From Flavobacteriaceae bacterium UBA3179 (GTDB lineage: Bacteria; Bacteroidota; Bacteroidia; Flavobacteriales; Flavobacteriaceae), in the NCBI GenBank assembly GCA_002364245.1, contig DEXR01000007.1, forward strand, positions 85,654 to 120,524: a stretch of 34,871 nt of DNA. The letters run 5' to 3'. Made by a program: the position numbers and the translations under genes. Shown piece by piece: positions 1-8,178 of this stretch. The notes under the pieces are model-generated. The model searched no databases. It worked only from the letters and a program-made list of their open reading frames with translations, and was not told the DNA's origin. How positions within the stretch are numbered: position 1 is the first letter of the stretch; each line of letters opens with the position of its first letter.

Positions 1-1545
1 TCTATTGCTGCAATTGCCCACGTAGAATTAAAAACAAAAACCGAAGCTTCTGAAATTGGCACTAAAATTACGATTGAAGGCAGTGAAGTGACCGAGCAAG
101 AACCCGAAGTGGTAGCCAAGGGCACGACTATTTCGGTAAAAAATCTGTTTTATAACATTCCCGCGCGCCGCAATTTTTTAAAAAGTAACAATGTAGAAAC
201 CCGGCATATTATCGATGAATTTCATCGGGTTGCTTTGGCGCATCCACAAATAGAATTATTAATGTTCCACAATGGGAGTGATGTGTTTAATCTTCCCTCT
301 AGCAATGAAAGACAACGCATTGTAAATATCTTCGGAAATAAAATGAACGAAAAACTTGTCCCAGTTTCCGAAGAAACAGAAATGCTAAAAATAAACGGCT
401 TTGTGATAAAGCCCGAATATGCCAAAAAGAGTAGGGGCGAACAGTTCTTCTTTGTAAACAACCGTTTTATAAAAAGTGCGTATTTGCACCACGCAGTCAA
501 CGCTGCTTTTGAAGGCTTATTAAAAGACGGAGCCAACCCGGGGTATTTTTTGTTTTTGGAAGTTGATACCAAAAGCATCGATATAAACATTCATCCTACC
601 AAAACCGAAATTAAGTTTGACGATGAGCACGCTATTTATGCGATGCTTCGGGCGACAATTAAGCATAGTTTAGGACAATTCAGTATTGCGCCAGTACTTG
701 ATTTTGATAAAGACACCGGTTTTGATACGCCCTATGAATACAGTAAAAAATCACCGGTTGCACCTACTATTGATGTAGATAGGGATTTTAACCCTTTTAA
801 GGGTGAACCAAAACAAAAAAATATCTCATTTCCTTTTAAACGGGAGAAAAAAACACCAGCTTCTTGGGAATCGCTATATACAGGCTTAAATGATGAAACT
901 ACAGTTGTAGATCAAGACGATAGCATCGAGTTTGAAAGCGAAGAAGTTTCTGGGAGTCTTTTTGAAACCGATCAAGAAGAAAATTTACGGGTCACGTTTC
1001 AGCTTCAAAACAAATACATTATCAGTCCCATTAAAAATGGGATGTTGGTGGTGCATCAACATTTAGCGCACCAACGTATTTTATATGAAGAATTACTGAA
1101 GAATATTACTGTACAGGAAGCCGTGAGTCAGCAATTGTTATTTCCGTTGCAACTCAGTTTTTCAAACCCTGATTTGGTGTTTTTAGAAGATTTAAAAGAG
1201 CAATTGGAGCATACGGGTTTTGTTTTTTCAGAAATAAAAGATGAAACGGTTGAAATTAGCGGTATCCCGGTTTCAATAGCCGAAAGCCAAGTAGAAACTG
1301 TACTAACGCAATTAGTAAAAGATATAAAAGAAGAAGTGCCAGATGCTGGTTTTAGTCAAAATGATTTATTGGCAAAGAGTATGGCAAAAAATATGGCGGT
1401 AAAAACGGGAACTCCTTTAAAGCAAGAGGCACAATTGCATTTGGTGCATCAATTATTTGCTTGTAAAGAACCTAGTGTGTCGCCAAACAATCGACCGGTT
1501 TTGGTAACGTTAGACGCCAATGACTTCGATAAAAAATTTATGTAA
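1..1545 (+). CDS. mutL: DNA mismatch repair protein MutL (5' end outside window)
   Basis: MutL links mismatch recognition by MutS to downstream strand removal. The reading frame is open from base 1 and its first residues (SIAAIAHVELKTK) match the end of the GHKL ATPase part, so the true start lies upstream and the GTG at 88 is internal. 514 codons are present, so roughly 100 N-terminal residues with the ATP-binding motifs are missing. The segment FYNIPARRNFLK (about nt 151-186) is the conserved transducer-domain block. The C-terminal dimerisation domain starts near nt 960. Its endonuclease motifs are not intact: the DQHA(x)2E(x)4E site reads HQHLAHQ (nt 1054-1074), and the C-terminal CPHGRP site reads SPNNRP (nt 1480-1497). 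The stop codon is directly followed by the ATG of a rhomboid gene. Identity is firm; whether the protein nicks DNA is doubtful. Confidence 0.95.
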   Translation, partial: SIAAIAHVELKTKTEASEIGTKITIEGSEVTEQEPEVVAKGTTISVKNLFYNIPARRNFLKSNNVETRHIIDEFHRVALAHPQIELLMFHNGSDVFNLPSSNERQRIVNIFGNKMNEKLVPVSEETEMLKINGFVIKPEYAKKSRGEQFFFVNNRFIKSAYLHHAVNAAFEGLLKDGANPGYFLFLEVDTKSIDINIHPTKTEIKFDDEHAIYAMLRATIKHSLGQFSIAPVLDFDKDTGFDTPYEYSKKSPVAPTIDVDRDFNPFKGEPKQKNISFPFKREKKTPASWESLYTGLNDETTVVDQDDSIEFESEEVSGSLFETDQEENLRVTFQLQNKYIISPIKNGMLVVHQHLAHQRILYEELLKNITVQEAVSQQLLFPLQLSFSNPDLVFLEDLKEQLEHTGFVFSEIKDETVEISGIPVSIAESQVETVLTQLVKDIKEEVPDAGFSQNDLLAKSMAKNMAVKTGTPLKQEAQLHLVHQLFACKEPSVSPNNRPVLVTLDANDFDKKFM

Positions 1546-2283
1546 ATGGGAAGAATAACCGAAACCGTTAAGGTTTTAATCATTATAAACGTTATTTGTT
1601 TTATTGGAACTTTAGTTTCAGGCGATTTAGCGTACAAGTTGTTTTCACTTTTTTATTTTGAGAACCCAAGCTTCCAAATTTGGCAACCACTTACGCATAT
1701 GTTTATGCATGGTAACTTTATGCATATTCTTTTCAACATGTATGCTTTATGGGCATTTGGTTCACCTTTGGAAATGCGCTGGGGACAGAAAAAATTCTTG
1801 TTTTTCTATTTTTCGGCAGGTTTTGGAGCCGCATTAATCCATACTTTGGTTAATTATTACCAGATACATAGTGTTTATGATTCTTTACTAGCCGGTGGTT
1901 GGAGTGAGACCGATATTATGAACTTTGTAATATCTGGTGAAGGTGGAAGTAGATCAATTTTAGATACCGTTTCTCAAGAAACTCTTAACTCATTATATAA
2001 TAATTTTAATACACCCGCCGTTGGTGCTTCAGGTGCAATTTATGGAATATTGGTAGCATTTGGATTAATGTTCCCAAATATAGAATTGATGCTTATATTT
2101 CTACCAATTCCTATAAAAGCAAAATACTTTATTCCCTTGATTATTGCTGGAGACTTGTTCTTCGGAATTACGGGATCACCTTTTGGAATTGCACATTGGG
2201 CACATATTGGTGGGGCTATATTTGGTTTTATTATGGCCTACTATTGGAAAAAAAATAGTTTTGATTCACATCGCTGGAATTAA
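1546..2283 (+). CDS. Rhomboid family intramembrane serine protease (first of two)
   Basis: Rhomboids cleave transmembrane helices of substrate proteins inside the membrane using a Ser-His dyad. This 245-residue protein has the N-terminal family block HMFMHGNFMHILFN (residues 51-64), the catalytic serine motif GASGAIYG (Ser162) and the catalytic histidine in AHIGGAIFGF (His220). About six hydrophobic segments are visible. A roughly 50-residue polar stretch (about 105-155) sits between the second-third helix region and the catalytic serine helix, longer than in a minimal rhomboid core. The ATG begins immediately after the mutL stop (TAA-ATG, no gap), so translation is probably coupled to mutL. 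The next gene is a paralogue two bases downstream. Substrates cannot be inferred. Confidence 0.93.
   Translation: MGRITETVKVLIIINVICFIGTLVSGDLAYKLFSLFYFENPSFQIWQPLTHMFMHGNFMHILFNMYALWAFGSPLEMRWGQKKFLFFYFSAGFGAALIHTLVNYYQIHSVYDSLLAGGWSETDIMNFVISGEGGSRSILDTVSQETLNSLYNNFNTPAVGASGAIYGILVAFGLMFPNIELMLIFLPIPIKAKYFIPLIIAGDLFFGITGSPFGIAHWAHIGGAIFGFIMAYYWKKNSFDSHRWN
2200..2229 (+). repeat. 30-base perfect direct repeat, copy 1 (rhomboid 1)
   Basis: These 30 bases, which encode AHIGGAIFGF around the catalytic histidine, are identical to 2853-2882 in the next gene. The codons flanking the match differ between the two genes. Confidence 0.95.
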
Positions 2284-2285
2284 CA

Positions 2286-3158
2286 ATGGATACGAACAGT
2301 TTAAAATATCAATTTAAAACCTCAAGCATCATCATCAAACTGATTGCTATCAATGCAGTCATTTTTTTGGCTGTGCGTTTGTTGGCGTTTTTTATGGGCA
2401 TGGGACCGGGACAATTGGTACAATGGTTTGTGCTACCAGAAAGTTTTGGCAGCGTTTTATTGCAGCCCTGGTCTTTGTTAACGTATTCCTTTTTGCATTT
2501 TGGGTTTTTCCATATTCTCTTTAATATGTTATGGCTCTATTGGTTTGGACGTTTTGTATTAAACCTTTTTGACGAAAAACGATTTCTGACGATTTACTTG
2601 TTAGGAGCCTTGTTTGGCGGATTATTGTACCTAATTACTCATAACGTTTTTCCTGCTTTAATAGGGAGTACTGCTGGGTTAATAGGTGCTTCAGGTGCGG
2701 TTACTGCTATTATGGTATTTATCGCAACATATACACCCAATGCAGAAGTGATGATTTTTAGGTTCCGAATTAAATTATGGCAAATTGCTTTGGTTTTAGT
2801 GTTGCTCGATTTGATTCTGTTACCAAGTAGTGGTAATGCTGGTGGCCGTTTAGCACATATTGGTGGGGCTATATTTGGTTTTGTATATGCACGACAGCTT
2901 CAGAAAGGGAACGATATAGGTAAGTGGTTTGAAAACTTAATCGATTGGGTAGAAAACTTGTTTAAACCCCGAAAAAAGAAGCCATTTACCAAAGTACACC
3001 GTAATAAAAAAACAGCTTCAAAAAGAACAACTACCGATGCTAAAAATGACAATCAGAAAAAGATTGATGAAATTTTGGACAAAATTGGCAAAAGTGGCTA
3101 TGATAGTTTAACGAAAGCCGAAAAAGACTTTTTGTTTAAAGCTGGAAAAGACGATTAA
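2286..3158 (+). CDS. Rhomboid family intramembrane serine protease with C-terminal extension (second of two)
   Basis: This is a second rhomboid protease, 290 residues. Visible motifs are HFGFFHILFNMLWLYWFG (71-88), the catalytic serine in GLIGASGAV (Ser136) and the catalytic histidine in RLAHIGGAIFGF (His191). After the last membrane helix (about residue 201) comes a basic, lysine-rich linker (229-262). It is followed by a short helical module, DEILDKIGKSGYDSL and on to the end. This tail resembles the small cytosolic domain found at the end of Bacteroidota rhomboids (I believe DUF6576). The start codon lies two bases after the upstream rhomboid stop. The two proteins share the fold but not the tail, so they probably handle different substrates or partners. 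Confidence 0.92.
   Translation: MDTNSLKYQFKTSSIIIKLIAINAVIFLAVRLLAFFMGMGPGQLVQWFVLPESFGSVLLQPWSLLTYSFLHFGFFHILFNMLWLYWFGRFVLNLFDEKRFLTIYLLGALFGGLLYLITHNVFPALIGSTAGLIGASGAVTAIMVFIATYTPNAEVMIFRFRIKLWQIALVLVLLDLILLPSSGNAGGRLAHIGGAIFGFVYARQLQKGNDIGKWFENLIDWVENLFKPRKKKPFTKVHRNKKTASKRTTTDAKNDNQKKIDEILDKIGKSGYDSLTKAEKDFLFKAGKDD
2853..2882 (+). repeat. 30-base perfect direct repeat, copy 2 (rhomboid 2)
   Basis: Second copy of the stretch at 2200-2229, also covering the catalytic histidine motif. All synonymous positions are the same in the two genes. Confidence 0.95.
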
Positions 3159-3160
3159 CA

Positions 3161-4186
3161 GTGAAAAAAGGGGGGCTGATATCTAAAGTTTTATTCTGGG
3201 GCAATTCGCTGGTGGCGTTTTTGCTATTACTTTCATTCGTGTTACCGTATTTGCCGCCGTCAAAATTTCCAACATTATCCTTGCTTAGCTTATTGGTATC
3301 ACCATTAATTTTATTGAATATTCTTTTTGCTATCTATTGGCTTGTAAGGATGAAAAGGCAATTTTTAGTTTCCACCATAATTTTAGTGATTGCTTATTTT
3401 TATTTCAATCCTTTTTTTGAAATTTCTTCGGAAGAAGATACTTCTGAGTATAAAAAAACTATCCGTGTGCTTTCATATAATGTACGATTGTTTAATGCTT
3501 ACGAAGATAACCCCGCTTCAGAAAAAGTATCAAAAACATTTTCAGAAATTATAAATGAAGAAAAACCTGATGTAATTTCAGTGCAAGAATATTATATTGA
3601 AAATAAGGTAGATTTTTCTGAATACCCATATCAACATATCAACTTTAAAGAAAAAAATAAATTAGGACACGCTATTTTTTCAAAATACCCTATTGTAAAT
3701 AAAGGAGCTTTCAACTTTTCTGAAACATCAAACAATACCATTTACGCAGATATTGTTAAAGGTGAGGATACACTAAGGGTTTATAATGTTCATTTACAGT
3801 CTATGGGCATTAAGCCTAGAGTGAGTTACTTGCAAGAAAATGATAAAACCAGATTGCGAAGGCGGATCACTGATGCTTTTGTAAAACAAGAGGGACAAGT
3901 GGCCAAGATTAAAGAACACAATGAGAAAAGCCCTTATAGAACTTTAGTTATGGGGGATTTTAATAACACCTCATTTTCATATGTTTATAAGAGTATGACA
4001 ACCACAATGCAAGACGCCTTTTTAAAAAGGGGGAACGGTATTGGCACTACCTTTAAATTTGATTTTTACCCCATGCGGATTGATTATATATTGGCTTCAG
4101 AAGATTTTGAAGTTCTGAAATTTAATACAATGGAAAAATCGTTTTCAGATCATTATCCTGTAAGTGCAACAATGGGATGGGAATGA
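3161..4186 (+). CDS. Membrane-anchored endonuclease/exonuclease/phosphatase (EEP) family protein
   Basis: The first 85 residues contain three hydrophobic helices (about 9-30, 38-61, 69-86). The rest is an EEP fold, the metal-dependent phosphoesterase superfamily that includes exonuclease III, DNase I and sphingomyelinase. Active-site landmarks are visible: SYNVRLFN (Asn107), VQEYY (Glu143), VYNVHLQS (His211), MGDFNNTS (Asp266, Asn268), MRIDYIL (Asp308) and FSDHYPV (Asp330, His331). The protein probably sits in the inner membrane. Topology and substrate (nucleic acid, phospholipid or inositol phosphate) are unknown. The start is GTG at 3161, two bases after the rhomboid stop, so it belongs to the mutL-rhomboid transcription unit. 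The fold is certain; the function is not. Confidence 0.88.
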   Translation: MKKGGLISKVLFWGNSLVAFLLLLSFVLPYLPPSKFPTLSLLSLLVSPLILLNILFAIYWLVRMKRQFLVSTIILVIAYFYFNPFFEISSEEDTSEYKKTIRVLSYNVRLFNAYEDNPASEKVSKTFSEIINEEKPDVISVQEYYIENKVDFSEYPYQHINFKEKNKLGHAIFSKYPIVNKGAFNFSETSNNTIYADIVKGEDTLRVYNVHLQSMGIKPRVSYLQENDKTRLRRRITDAFVKQEGQVAKIKEHNEKSPYRTLVMGDFNNTSFSYVYKSMTTTMQDAFLKRGNGIGTTFKFDFYPMRIDYILASEDFEVLKFNTMEKSFSDHYPVSATMGWE

Positions 4187-4250
4187 AAAACGAAAACATA
4201 AAAATTTATAAAAAAAGCAGGATAAGGTTTTCCTAACCTTATTTTTCAAT

Positions 4251-4258
4251 TATTTTTG
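4251..4258 (+). promoter_or_regulatory. Bacteroidota -7 promoter box for guaA
   Basis: TATTTTTG matches the TAnnTTTG element. It ends only three bases before the ATG at 4262, so a transcript starting a few bases downstream would be leaderless or nearly so. No clean TTTG -33 element is visible at the usual spacing. Confidence 0.55.
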
Positions 4259-4261
4259 CCT

Positions 4262-5791
4262 ATGCAAAACAACGTCCTTATTTTAGATTTTGGTTCGCAG
4301 TACACACAGCTAATAGCACGACGTGTGCGAGAGTTGAACATTTACTGCGAAATCCACCCCTATCACAATATTCCAGAAAGCTTAGATGAGTTTAAAGCCG
4401 TAATCCTATCGGGAAGTCCGTTTTCGGTTCGTGCCGAAGATGCACCACACCCAGATTTATCTCGTATAAAAGGTAAATTGCCTATGCTGGCAGTTTGTTA
4501 TGGAGCTCAATATATCGCTCATTTTAACGGCGGTAGTGTAGAACCCTCGAATATTCGGGAATATGGTAGAGCCAAGCTTTCTATGATTAAGGCTGATGCT
4601 TCTCTTTTTAAAGGTATTTCAGAAGGAACACAGGTGTGGATGAGCCATAGTGATACCATTGCTCAACTTCCTGAAAACGGTGTTCGTTTGGCAAGCACAC
4701 CAGATGTCCTCAATGCAGCGTACCATATTGAAGGCGAAAAAATTTATGCGATTCAATTTCATCCAGAAGTATATCATACAACAGACGGGAAGCAATTGCT
4801 AGAAAACTTTTTAGTGCATATTGCTGGTGTTGAGCAAAGTTGGACACCTGCTGCTTTTGTAGACACGACAGTTGATGCGCTTAAAGAGCAATTAGGGGAT
4901 GACAAAGTAGTATTAGGGTTAAGTGGTGGTGTAGATTCTACAGTAGCTGCTATCCTGTTGCACAAAGCAATAGGGAAAAACCTCTATTGTATTTTCGTTA
5001 ATAACGGATTGCTTCGGAAAAATGAATTTAGTGATGTACTATCACAATATAAAGATATGGGCTTAAATGTAAAAGGTGTAGACGCTTCGGTACGCTTTTT
5101 GGAAGCTTTAAAAGATATAAGCGACCCTGAATTAAAACGGAAAGCCATTGGTAATGCTTTTATTGAAGTGTTTGATGATGAAGCCCACCAAGTACAGGAT
5201 GTAGATTGGTTGGCACAGGGGACTATTTATCCGGATGTTATTGAAAGTGTTTCAGTTAATGGTCCTTCGGTAACTATTAAATCACATCACAACGTAGGTG
5301 GTTTGCCAGATTTCATGAAACTGAAAGTGGTAGAGCCATTACGTATGCTTTTTAAAGATGAAGTACGACGCGTAGGGGCTGAAATGGGAATAGATAAGAA
5401 GCTTTTAGGAAGACATCCATTTCCGGGGCCTGGATTGGCCATTCGTATTTTAGGTGATATTACCGCTGAAAAAGTTCGTATATTACAAGAAGTTGATGCT
5501 ATTTTTATCGACGGACTTAGAAAATGGGATTTATACGATAAAGTATGGCAAGCTGGAGCCATATTGCTTCCAGTACAGAGTGTTGGAGTGATGGGTGATG
5601 AACGAACATACGAAAAAGTAGTAGCATTAAGAGCGGTAGAATCTACCGATGGAATGACGGCAGACTGGGTGAATTTACCTTATGAGTTTTTGCAAGAAAC
5701 CAGTAATCATATAATAAACCGAGTAAAAGGCGTTAATAGAGTAGTATACGATATTAGTTCCAAGCCGCCAGCGACCATTGAATGGGAGTAA
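4262..5791 (+). CDS. guaA: GMP synthase (glutamine-hydrolysing)
   Basis: GuaA converts XMP to GMP using ATP and glutamine, the last step of de novo GMP synthesis. I chose the ATG at 4262 (509 residues). A TTG at 4256 is in frame but lies inside the promoter box. The N-terminal class I amidotransferase has [13 protein letters not shown], the nucleophile in LAVCYGAQ (Cys79), and His167 and Glu169 in FHPEVYHT. The ATP pyrophosphatase part has the PP-loop SGGVDSTVA beginning at Ser221. The C-terminal dimerisation domain ends in the conserved KPPATIEWE. The length is normal for the family. A TAnnTTTG box lies immediately upstream, so the gene probably has its own promoter. The LysM/PBP1 gene follows after 28 bases. 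Confidence 0.98.
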   Translation: MQNNVLILDFGSQYTQLIARRVRELNIYCEIHPYHNIPESLDEFKAVILSGSPFSVRAEDAPHPDLSRIKGKLPMLAVCYGAQYIAHFNGGSVEPSNIREYGRAKLSMIKADASLFKGISEGTQVWMSHSDTIAQLPENGVRLASTPDVLNAAYHIEGEKIYAIQFHPEVYHTTDGKQLLENFLVHIAGVEQSWTPAAFVDTTVDALKEQLGDDKVVLGLSGGVDSTVAAILLHKAIGKNLYCIFVNNGLLRKNEFSDVLSQYKDMGLNVKGVDASVRFLEALKDISDPELKRKAIGNAFIEVFDDEAHQVQDVDWLAQGTIYPDVIESVSVNGPSVTIKSHHNVGGLPDFMKLKVVEPLRMLFKDEVRRVGAEMGIDKKLLGRHPFPGPGLAIRILGDITAEKVRILQEVDAIFIDGLRKWDLYDKVWQAGAILLPVQSVGVMGDERTYEKVVALRAVESTDGMTADWVNLPYEFLQETSNHIINRVKGVNRVVYDISSKPPATIEWE

Positions 5792-5819
5792 GGTTCATTA
5801 TTTAACTTAAATACATATT

Positions 5820-7727
5820 TTGAAGCATTTTATATTCCTTTTTTTTATTTGTACGCTCAATATGGGTTGTGGTATAGCAACACAACAGCAGCAGTACAAG
5901 AGCCATAAAGTAGAAAAAGGCGAGACTGTTTACAGTATCGCTCAACGGTACGGAATTTCCGAGAGTGCTATTTACAGATTAAACCCAGATGCTAAAAACG
6001 GGATTGGGACAAACACCATCATTATTCTACCTAACGCTTCAAATGTGATATCGAGTTCGGGTACGAACGATGTAAAATTCAAAATGCACCGCGTTAAACG
6101 TAAAGAAACCCTTTTCAGCATTTCGCAAGAATACAACGTTTCACAAGACGATATAAAGAAATACAATAAAGAGCTATACTCTAGGCAGCTTAAAAAAGGC
6201 GAGAAAATACGTATTCCTATTTCAGAAAAAAGTACTGCGTCAACTACAGTTTCTGAAATTACAGAAAATACTGAAACCAATACCCATAAGGTAGCGCCCA
6301 AAGAAACCATTTACGGTATTGCCAGAAAGTATAATACTACCATTGCTGAACTGAAAAAACTAAATCCCGGTCTTGACAAAAATATAGCGATCGGTACCGT
6401 TTTAAATGTACCGGATGTTTCAACAACAGAATCTGCTAGCATTGATAACGAAAAATACGATTTATACGAAGTACAGCCTAAAGAAGGGTTTTACCGCCTA
6501 AAAGTAAAATTAGGGCTTTCAGAAGAAGAAATTATTGCCCTGAACCCGTATGCTAAAGAAGGCTTAAAGGACGGTATGATTTTGAAGATCCCAAAAGAAA
6601 ATTCAGTTGGTGTTTCTGAAAAAGCGACTCCGGTTAATCTAGAAAACTATATCTCAAACAAATCTGAAAAGAATGTTGCTGTTTTGTTGCCTTTTGAACT
6701 TCGAGAGGTGGTTTCAGACTCTACAAAGGCCAATGAGGATTTATTGAAGTCTAACTCGGTTTTACGCATTGCGCTCGATTTTTACAGCGGTGTGTTAATG
6801 GCAGCCGAATTTGCTAAAGACAAAGGTATTTCTGTTAACCTTCAAGTGTATGATACTGAACGTAGTGCCACGAAAGTAGGAAATATAATTGCAGGGAATA
6901 ATTTTAAAAATATTGATGCGGTTATTGGACCCTTGTTAAGTAAAAATGTTGACAAAGCAGCTGCTACTTTACGAAGCAATAACATTCCAGTATTTTCACC
7001 TTTAAGCAACAAAGAAATTAGAATGTACCCTAATCTTTTTCAAACGTTACCTACAGATGATATGCTTCGTGCAAGGATGATGGATTATTTAGTTGAAAAA
7101 TCAGCAGGGAAAAACCTAATCATCATTAGCGATGCGAAGCACAGTACCGAAAAGCAGAAAATCACATCGCAAATACCTACTGCAAAGACAGTTTCGCCAC
7201 GTGAAGGAGGTTATTTATATCAGCGTGATATTGCTGCAAAAGTAGATACAGAACGTGAAAACTGGGTTGTGCTGGCTTCCAGTGACCCGGTTTTGGTCAG
7301 TAATGTAGTTGGGCTTCTAAATGGAATGCCTAAGAGTCATAGATTGCGTCTGTTAGCGCTTGATAAAAATAAGGCCTATGATTATCATGATGTATCGAAT
7401 ATGCACTTGGCAAAGTTAAAATTTACGTTTCCATCGGTTAATAAGAACTATGATTTCAACGAAAAAGATCCGTTTTTAATCAGTTATAAAAATGAATACG
7501 GTGTATTGCCCAACCGTTATGCAGTTAGAGGATTTGATATTATGTATGATGTGTTGTTGCGCTTGGCTTCGGCAGATGATATGTATAAAGCCAGTGAAAA
7601 CAACTTTGTTACCGAGTATATAGAAAACAAATTTCAGTACACCAACAAATTGCTTTCCGGATACCAGAACAATGCCGTTTACATTGTAAACTACGATGAA
7701 GACCTTCAGTTTAAAGAAGCAGAATGA
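5820..7727 (+). CDS. LysM-repeat protein with PBP1-like periplasmic binding domain
   Basis: A 635-residue envelope protein. The N-terminus (KHFIFLFFICTLNMGCGIA) is a hydrophobic signal ending in a cysteine at about residue 17; the lipobox is imperfect, so lipidation is possible but not certain. Four LysM peptidoglycan-binding modules follow, each starting with a V-x-x-x-E pattern: HKVEKGETVYSIAQRYGIS (about 29-70), HRVKRKETLFSISQEY (about 90-137), HKVAPKETIYGIARKY (about 157-200) and a more divergent YEVQPKEGFYRL copy (about 217-260). Residues 280-630 resemble the type I periplasmic binding fold of ABC amino-acid receptors (VAVLLPFELRE, VIGPLLSKNV, IPVFSPLS). The only start giving a signal peptide is TTG at 5820. 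The gene overlaps the OsmC gene by four bases (ATGA). No transporter genes are nearby, so a structural or sensing role at the cell wall is my inference. Confidence 0.85.
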   Translation: MKHFIFLFFICTLNMGCGIATQQQQYKSHKVEKGETVYSIAQRYGISESAIYRLNPDAKNGIGTNTIIILPNASNVISSSGTNDVKFKMHRVKRKETLFSISQEYNVSQDDIKKYNKELYSRQLKKGEKIRIPISEKSTASTTVSEITENTETNTHKVAPKETIYGIARKYNTTIAELKKLNPGLDKNIAIGTVLNVPDVSTTESASIDNEKYDLYEVQPKEGFYRLKVKLGLSEEEIIALNPYAKEGLKDGMILKIPKENSVGVSEKATPVNLENYISNKSEKNVAVLLPFELREVVSDSTKANEDLLKSNSVLRIALDFYSGVLMAAEFAKDKGISVNLQVYDTERSATKVGNIIAGNNFKNIDAVIGPLLSKNVDKAAATLRSNNIPVFSPLSNKEIRMYPNLFQTLPTDDMLRARMMDYLVEKSAGKNLIIISDAKHSTEKQKITSQIPTAKTVSPREGGYLYQRDIAAKVDTERENWVVLASSDPVLVSNVVGLLNGMPKSHRLRLLALDKNKAYDYHDVSNMHLAKLKFTFPSVNKNYDFNEKDPFLISYKNEYGVLPNRYAVRGFDIMYDVLLRLASADDMYKASENNFVTEYIENKFQYTNKLLSGYQNNAVYIVNYDEDLQFKEAE

Positions 7728-8128
7728 GCACAGCAAGAGTAACGTACCTTGGGAATCTTCGTACAGAATGTGAACACCTAAAATCGGGTAACAAATATAT
7801 AACCGATGCACCGACAGACAATCATGGTAAAGGAGAAGCTTTTTCACCAACCGATACTGTAGCAACTGGTCTGGCTAATTGTATGTTAACCGTTATGGGC
7901 ATCAAGGCAAACGACCTACAAATAGATTTAAAAGGGAGCACAGCAACCGTTACCAAAACCATGGCCAGCAATCCACGGCGTATTTCAAAAATTGAAGTGG
8001 TTTTTAACTTACCTAGTTTTTTAGAAGAAAAGCATAAAAAGATATTGGAAAAAACAGCAAGTACCTGTCCGGTGCATTACAGTTTACATCCAGATATTGA
8101 AAAGGTTGTTACCTTTAATTGGGGGTAA
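7724..8128 (+). CDS. OsmC family protein (organic hydroperoxide reductase type)
   Basis: OsmC/Ohr proteins reduce organic hydroperoxides with a pair of redox cysteines. Of 134 residues, the two expected cysteines are present: Cys53 in GLANCMLTV and Cys115 in STCPVHYS. The family block GKGEAFSPTD (35-44) precedes the first. The length is typical. The start ATG overlaps the stop of the LysM/PBP1 gene (ATGA), so translation of the two is probably coupled. The function in peroxide defence follows from the family; nothing in the sequence shows the exact substrate. Confidence 0.9.
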   Translation: MSTARVTYLGNLRTECEHLKSGNKYITDAPTDNHGKGEAFSPTDTVATGLANCMLTVMGIKANDLQIDLKGSTATVTKTMASNPRRISKIEVVFNLPSFLEEKHKKILEKTASTCPVHYSLHPDIEKVVTFNWG

Positions 8129-8131
8129 TCA

Positions 8132-8164
8132 TTTTTGCATTAATTCAATAAAGGCAAGATTTTT
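8132..8164 (+). promoter_or_regulatory. Putative promoter for the DUF922 gene
   Basis: TTTG at 8132-8135 and GATTTTTG at 8157-8164 are separated by 21 bases, close to the Bacteroidota TTTG/TAnnTTTG arrangement with one mismatch. The ATG follows 14 bases after the second box. Confidence 0.45.
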
Positions 8165-8178
8165 GCGTTTCAATCTTT

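Noticed and set aside
88..90. GTG at 88 as mutL start
   Set aside because: The frame is open to base 1 and the preceding codons match conserved MutL sequence, so the gene is simply cut by the window edge.
7476..7865. 129-codon open frame on the - strand
   Set aside because: It lies antisense to the PBP1/OsmC genes; its sequence has no family features and is the usual shadow of a coding strand.
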